NCBI RefSeq assembly: GCF_014192335.1
Contig: NZ_JACHXU010000001.1
Span: 538,802-602,801 of the forward strand
Source: Aporhodopirellula rubra
GTDB lineage: Bacteria > Planctomycetota > Planctomycetia > Pirellulales > Pirellulaceae
Direction of reading: 5' to 3'
DNA length: 64,000 nt
This document shows positions 60,430 through 64,000 of the stretch, piece after piece. Position numbers and translations under genes: made by a program. The notes under the pieces were generated by a model. That model was not told the origin of the DNA. It did no database searches and saw nothing but the letters and a program-made list of their open reading frames with translations. Numbering within the stretch: position 1 is the stretch's first letter; each line of letters starts with the position of its first letter.

Positions 60430-61284
60430 ATGTTGCTAGCCTGCGTCCAGACCGACATCCAATTTGCATCGGTGAGAGAGAATCTCAAGACGGTTCTCGA
60501 CACGCTCGAACGGCTCAGCGAGAAAGGCGTCGATCTCGCGGTTTTTCCCGAGTGCATGTTGACCGGGTACGCCTTCGACAGCCGCGAAGAGGCGTGGGGA
60601 GTGGCCGTTGCGGAAGATTCTGACGAGATTGCTGAAATCATCGCCACGTCGAAGCGGACGGGGGTCGCGTTGACGATCGGTTCGCTCATTCGCGACGGCG
60701 AAAAGCTGCACAATGCGGCATTGCTGATCGCGGGCGGGGACATCGTCGGCCGTTACCACAAAATTCATCTTCCGCATTTGGGGGTGGACCGCTTCGTTGA
60801 CCGAGGTGAGATTCCTTACCAGGCATGGACGTTGCCCGGCGAGCACGCCGCCCGGGTGGGGCTCGGGATTTGTTACGATATCTCGTTTCCTGAGCCGATG
60901 CGGGCCCTCGGGTTGGCGGGGGCGGATGTGATCGCGTTGGGGACCAATTGGCCGGTTGGGGCGTTTCGTACCGCCGAAATCGTGCCGCCGGCCCGAAGCA
61001 TGGAAAACCATCTTTTTTTTGTGGCCGCGAACCGGATCGGGCACGAACGCGGGTTTGATTTCTGCGGAATCAGTTCCATTTGTGGCCCCGATGGCGTTGA
61101 ACTCGCTCGTGCGAAGGGCGCCGAACCCGAGATTTTGTTCGCGGAGGTGGATTTGGCGCAGGCCCGCAATAAGCGAATCGAGCGAACGACGGGCAAACAC
61201 GTGATCGACCGGTTTGCTGATCGCCAACCTGAGTTTTACGATACGCTGACGCATCCCGTCCGCCCGAACTCCCCCTCTGAATGA
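60430..61284 (+). CDS. Carbon-nitrogen hydrolase (nitrilase superfamily)
   Basis: A 284-residue cytoplasmic hydrolase. The ATG at 60430 begins the conserved fold; the upstream open frame overlaps the sthA gene. The Glu-Lys-Cys catalytic triad is Glu41 (FPECMLTGY), Lys111 (YHKIHLPH) and Cys148 ([12 protein letters not shown]). The family includes omega-amidase, N-carbamoyl-putrescine amidase and aliphatic amidases; the exact amide substrate cannot be assigned by eye. Divergent from sthA by 184 bases. The rhodanese gene follows 13 bases after the stop and is likely co-transcribed. Confidence 0.92.
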   Translation: MLLACVQTDIQFASVRENLKTVLDTLERLSEKGVDLAVFPECMLTGYAFDSREEAWGVAVAEDSDEIAEIIATSKRTGVALTIGSLIRDGEKLHNAALLIAGGDIVGRYHKIHLPHLGVDRFVDRGEIPYQAWTLPGEHAARVGLGICYDISFPEPMRALGLAGADVIALGTNWPVGAFRTAEIVPPARSMENHLFFVAANRIGHERGFDFCGISSICGPDGVELARAKGAEPEILFAEVDLAQARNKRIERTTGKHVIDRFADRQPEFYDTLTHPVRPNSPSE

Positions 61285-61297
61285 ACCTGAGAGTCCC

Positions 61298-61642
61298 ATG
61301 AACGAATCTGACGAATTGCCGATCGAGGTTTCCGTTGAGGAGGTGGACGCACTTCGCAAGTCGGGCAAAGACTTCATTTTGCTCGATGTTCGCGAGCAAC
61401 AGGAATACGACACCGCCCGAATTGAGGGGGCTCGACTGCTGCCGATGAGCGAGTTGCGGACGCGGCTGGGAGAGTTGGAGTCGCACCGAGATGACCATAT
61501 CGTGGTTCAGTGCCATCATGGCGGACGCAGCATGCAGGTGACCCAGGCTCTACGTGGTGTGGGATTCACGCAGGTTCAAAACATGGCCGGCGGGATCGAT
61601 CAGTGGTCCCTCAAGGTGGACCCGTCGATTCCCCGATATTAG
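61298..61642 (+). CDS. Rhodanese-domain sulfurtransferase
   Basis: A 114-residue single-domain rhodanese. The domain starts with ILLDVREQQEYDTARIEGA (about 27-45) and the active-site loop is QCHHGGRSMQV with Cys72. It would carry persulfide sulfur on Cys72 for thiol or cyanide chemistry. The spacing of 13 bases after the nitrilase gene suggests a two-gene operon. The end lies 364 bases before rpsB. Confidence 0.92.
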   Translation: MNESDELPIEVSVEEVDALRKSGKDFILLDVREQQEYDTARIEGARLLPMSELRTRLGELESHRDDHIVVQCHHGGRSMQVTQALRGVGFTQVQNMAGGIDQWSLKVDPSIPRY

Positions 61643-62006
61643 AGAAACTGACTTAGGTTCTCCGATTTGCCTGCGGGGCTGAAGACTCACGAGAGCGAGT
61701 TTTTGGCGTCAATGCCCAGGATTTGCCGGAGAACAGAGCGTTGGGGTTGTGGGAAAACGTTTCGTTTTCTAGCATTTCGCGTTCCGATAAGCCGGCGGTA
61801 AATCTGCCCCGGCTCCCAATTCCCCTTTTCTTTCATGTCCTTGGTGGGGCGAAGGGCGTTAGCGTAGGTCCCGACCGGTGTAACCGGGGGTGCTGCCGAA
61901 ATGCTCTGGAATCGGCACTCGTTATGACGATGTGCCTGTATTCTCGAACCCGACGTGAAAAGAAACAACATGGAGATTGCCCGCATTTACGGGCAAACAA
62001 GCACTG
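61643..62006. other. 364-base leader of rpsB
   Basis: No gene is convincing here; a plus-strand open frame (61723-62007) has no conserved look. The end holds the bridging hairpin described next. A promoter should be present, but no pair of boxes stands out. Confidence 0.5.
61972..61996 (+). promoter_or_regulatory. Shine-Dalgarno site separated from the rpsB start by a hairpin
   Basis: GGAG at 61972-61975 is followed by a 7-base perfect stem (TTGCCCG, 61977-61983, with CGGGCAA, 61990-61996) with a 6-base loop, then ten bases to the ATG at 62007. No other Shine-Dalgarno site lies within 20 bases of the ATG. If the hairpin folds, the effective spacing is about 11 bases. A regulatory structure read by S2 itself is possible; this is inference. 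Confidence 0.45.
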
Positions 62007-62816
62007 ATGGCAAACGAAATTGTTAAAGAGATGATCGAGTCGGGCGTCCACTTCGGGCACCGCACCAGTCTCTGGAACCCGAAGATGGCCCCGTACATTT
62101 TCGGCAAGAAGAACCAGATCCACATTCTCGACATTCGCGAAACACTCCGCGGACTTCTGCGGGCCAAGAAATATCTTTCGCAAGTCGCAGCGGGCGGCAG
62201 CCTGATTCTGTTCGTCGGAACCAAGCGTCAAGCTGGTGAAGCCGTCGAAGAGCAGTCGCTGCGTGCCGGCATGCCTTTCGTCAGCGAACGCTGGCTCGGT
62301 GGTACGTTGACCAACTTCCGTACCATTCGCAGCCGTCTGGGCCGATTGGAAGAACTCGAAGCACTCCGCAGCGGCGACCGTATCAACGAATACAGCAAGA
62401 AAATGCAATCCTCGCTCAACCGCGAGTATCGCAAGATGTACCGCAACCTCAACGGTCTGCGGACCATGAACCGTTTGCCCGAAGTGATGTTCATCGTCGA
62501 CCCAGGCAAAGAGCGTAATGCGGTTCGCGAAGCCAAGCGTCTCGGCATCACCACCGTTGCCTTGATCGATACCGACAGCGATCCGAGCCTGATCGATTTG
62601 CCGATTCCAGGTAACGATGACGGTATCCGCAGCGTTGAGATGATCATGCGAGAACTCGCTGATGCGGTCATCGCGGGCAAGGGCCAAGCTCAAACGCAGG
62701 CTGCCGACACTCCCGCTCCTGCAGCGGCCGCAGCACCCGAAGCTGCCGCACCGGCGTCGGAACCAGCCGCCGAAGAGGCCGCTGCTGCCCCAGCGACTGA
62801 ACCTGCTGCCGAGTAG
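62007..62816 (+). CDS. rpsB: 30S ribosomal protein S2
   Basis: A 269-residue ribosomal protein. The ATG at 62007 fits the known N-terminus: [20 protein letters not shown] (residues 8-27) is the S2 signature, followed by [18 protein letters not shown] and [13 protein letters not shown]. It closes the S1-binding part of the small subunit. A C-terminal tail of about 40 residues rich in Ala, Pro and Glu extends beyond the usual end and is likely disordered. A hairpin sits between its Shine-Dalgarno site and start codon. The elongation factor Ts gene follows after 297 bases, the common rpsB-tsf order. Confidence 0.98.
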   Translation: MANEIVKEMIESGVHFGHRTSLWNPKMAPYIFGKKNQIHILDIRETLRGLLRAKKYLSQVAAGGSLILFVGTKRQAGEAVEEQSLRAGMPFVSERWLGGTLTNFRTIRSRLGRLEELEALRSGDRINEYSKKMQSSLNREYRKMYRNLNGLRTMNRLPEVMFIVDPGKERNAVREAKRLGITTVALIDTDSDPSLIDLPIPGNDDGIRSVEMIMRELADAVIAGKGQAQTQAADTPAPAAAAAPEAAAPASEPAAEEAAAAPATEPAAE

Positions 62817-62857
62817 TTCGTGTCTCTCGTGGGAGTCAAAACGGCTTCCTGAATAAT

Positions 62858-62885
62858 ATCGCGGTAATCATTCGATTGCCGCGAT
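62858..62885. other. 12-base stem hairpin between rpsB and tsf
   Basis: ATCGCGGTAATC (62858-62869) pairs with GATTGCCGCGAT (62874-62885), 12 base pairs with one G-U, around a 4-base loop. It lies about 40 bases after the rpsB stop without a T run, so it may partly terminate or be a processing site that sets the S2:EF-Ts ratio. The rest of the 297-base spacer has GC-rich stretches of uncertain meaning. Confidence 0.45.
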
Positions 62886-63113
62886 TCGTTGGCCCGGAAT
62901 CGGGGCGATCACGAGTTTCGTAAAACGAAGATTTCGTGAACCGGCGAACCAAAATTCTACGGCGCCGTTACTCATGGCGGGGGTGATTTCACAGCCTCAT
63001 CTTGCCGGCAGCAATGCGGGCGGCCGCCGGCGCAGGCGGGCACCCGCACCGATTCACCAACCCATCTCCCCAATCAATACAGTTGACTCTCTAAAATTAG
63101 TTAGGAACAAAGA

Positions 63114-64000
63114 ATGAGCATTTCTGCAAAAGACGTTAGCGAGTTGAGAAAATCAACCGGCGCTGGCATGATGGATTGCAAGAAGGCGTTGGAGGAATCC
63201 GGCGGCGACATGGAAGGTGCCCTCGATTACCTTCGCAAAAAAGGTCAAAAAGTTGCTGAGAAGCGTGCCGATCGTGATGCCAACGAAGGCGTCGTTGTCG
63301 CGTTGACCGAAGGCAAGAAGGGCATGTTGTTGGCTCTGAGCTGCGAAACGGACTTCGTCGCCAAGAACGAAAACTTCATCGCGCTGACCGAGCGAATCGC
63401 TAAGCTCGCAATGGAAAATGGCGCCTCGACGGTCGACGAAGTTAACGCGTTGAGCATCGAAGGCACGACCGTCAAAGAACACCTCGTGACTGAAACCGGT
63501 CGTACCGGTGAGAAGATCGAAGTCTCTGACGTTCAAGTCGTCGAAGGCGATAACATCGCGTCCTACATTCACGCCGGCAGCAAAATCGGCGTGTTGGTTT
63601 CTTACAAAGACGGCGGCAAGGAAGAAGCTCCTCAATTCTTCCGCGGCGTGTCGATGCACATCGCAGCGATGAAGCCATCGATCCTGCACCCCGATGAATT
63701 CGATGCCGAACTGGTTGAGAAAGAAACCGAGGCTCTGCGGGCTCAGATCATCGCCGAAAATGAACTCAACGAAAAAGAGAACCTCGGCAAGCCGGTCAAG
63801 AACGTTCCTCAGTTCGCCAGCCGTCGTCAGTTGACTCCCGAAGTCATGGCAGCGACCGAAGAAGCGATCAAAGCTGAACTCAAGGCCGAAGGCAAACCAG
63901 AAAAGATCTGGGACAAGATCATTCCTGGGAAACTCGAACGATTCATCGCGGACAACACCGCGTTGGACCAAGAGCGTTGCCTGTTGAGCCAGTTCTACGC
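63114..64000 (+). CDS. tsf: Translation elongation factor Ts (3' partial)
   Basis: The ATG at 63114 has AGGA seven bases upstream. The frame is open to the right edge, so only the first 295 residues are visible. The N-terminal UBA-like domain with VSELRKSTGAGMMDCKKALE (residues 8-27) is diagnostic, followed by SCETDFVAKNENF (about 82-94), the residues that contact EF-Tu. EF-Ts recycles EF-Tu by exchanging GDP for GTP. The extra middle region agrees with the two-subdomain form of this protein. It follows rpsB in the usual order. Confidence 0.97.
   Translation, partial: MSISAKDVSELRKSTGAGMMDCKKALEESGGDMEGALDYLRKKGQKVAEKRADRDANEGVVVALTEGKKGMLLALSCETDFVAKNENFIALTERIAKLAMENGASTVDEVNALSIEGTTVKEHLVTETGRTGEKIEVSDVQVVEGDNIASYIHAGSKIGVLVSYKDGGKEEAPQFFRGVSMHIAAMKPSILHPDEFDAELVEKETEALRAQIIAENELNEKENLGKPVKNVPQFASRRQLTPEVMAATEEAIKAELKAEGKPEKIWDKIIPGKLERFIADNTALDQERCLLSQFY

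Noticed and set aside
60246-60743. 166-codon N-terminal extension of sthA
   Set aside because: It lies antisense to the nitrilase gene and has no flavoprotein features; the ATG at 60245 begins right before the FAD motif.

Overview
The window looks like chromosomal DNA from a planctomycete, most likely a Rhodopirellula-like member of the Pirellulaceae. This is inferred from content, not from a search. The indicators are moderately GC-rich DNA, exported proteins carrying planctomycete-typical families (DUF1571, DUF1573, DUF1080, sulfatases, multihaem cytochromes), a giant surface protein with an N-terminal LEPR-XLL-type signal and a C-terminal dockerin, a membrane Ser/Thr kinase, and many TTG/GTG starts and long leaders. 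I see no rRNA, tRNA, CRISPR array or insertion sequence.

Layout. 1-4520: a type IV pilus / type II secretion-like operon (PilM-N fusion, PilO-like, secretin, PilP-like lipoprotein). 4698-10636: a tightly coupled electron-transfer cassette: a cyclic-nucleotide-binding domain / four [4Fe-4S] fusion protein, a di-haem b membrane protein, a membrane-anchored decahaem cytochrome c and a small P-loop ATPase. 10694-13794 (minus): cytochrome-c-assembly/HemX-like protein, hemA and a DUF1080 protein. 14053-19764 (plus): dapB, mqnD, a membrane Ser/Thr kinase and a small monohaem cytochrome, ending at a clear terminator. 20041-35270 (minus): a PQQ-type beta-propeller protein, the 2,928-residue surface protein, a lipoprotein joining a degenerate metallophosphatase to a tetrahaem domain, a DUF1573 protein and a PrpA-like phosphatase.

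35736-48237 holds envelope and replication genes: a VWA-domain membrane protein, a large Pro/Ser-rich exported protein, a small membrane protein, a lipoprotein, dnaE, a DUF1571 protein and an OmpA-family lipoprotein. 48446-54847 has two sulfatases flanking a DUF2314/ankyrin protein, then an exported thioredoxin-like protein. 54971-61642 carries an L7/L12-like/DUF3592 protein, an exported small protein, an alpha/beta hydrolase translationally coupled to a CitG-like protein, sthA with a DUF202 protein, a nitrilase-family hydrolase and a rhodanese. 62007-64000 has rpsB and the 5' part of tsf.

How they work together. Several units bear on respiratory redox: mqnD (menaquinone), hemA plus the HemX-like protein (haem and cytochrome maturation), multihaem cytochromes, sthA and an exported thioredoxin. 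The best candidate for an undescribed system is the 4698-10636 cassette. It reads as a possible route for electrons from cytoplasmic iron-sulfur clusters through a di-haem b membrane protein to an extracytoplasmic decahaem, with cyclic-nucleotide-type sensor domains on the cytoplasmic end. The function is inference; the domain content and start/stop overlaps are visible in the sequence.
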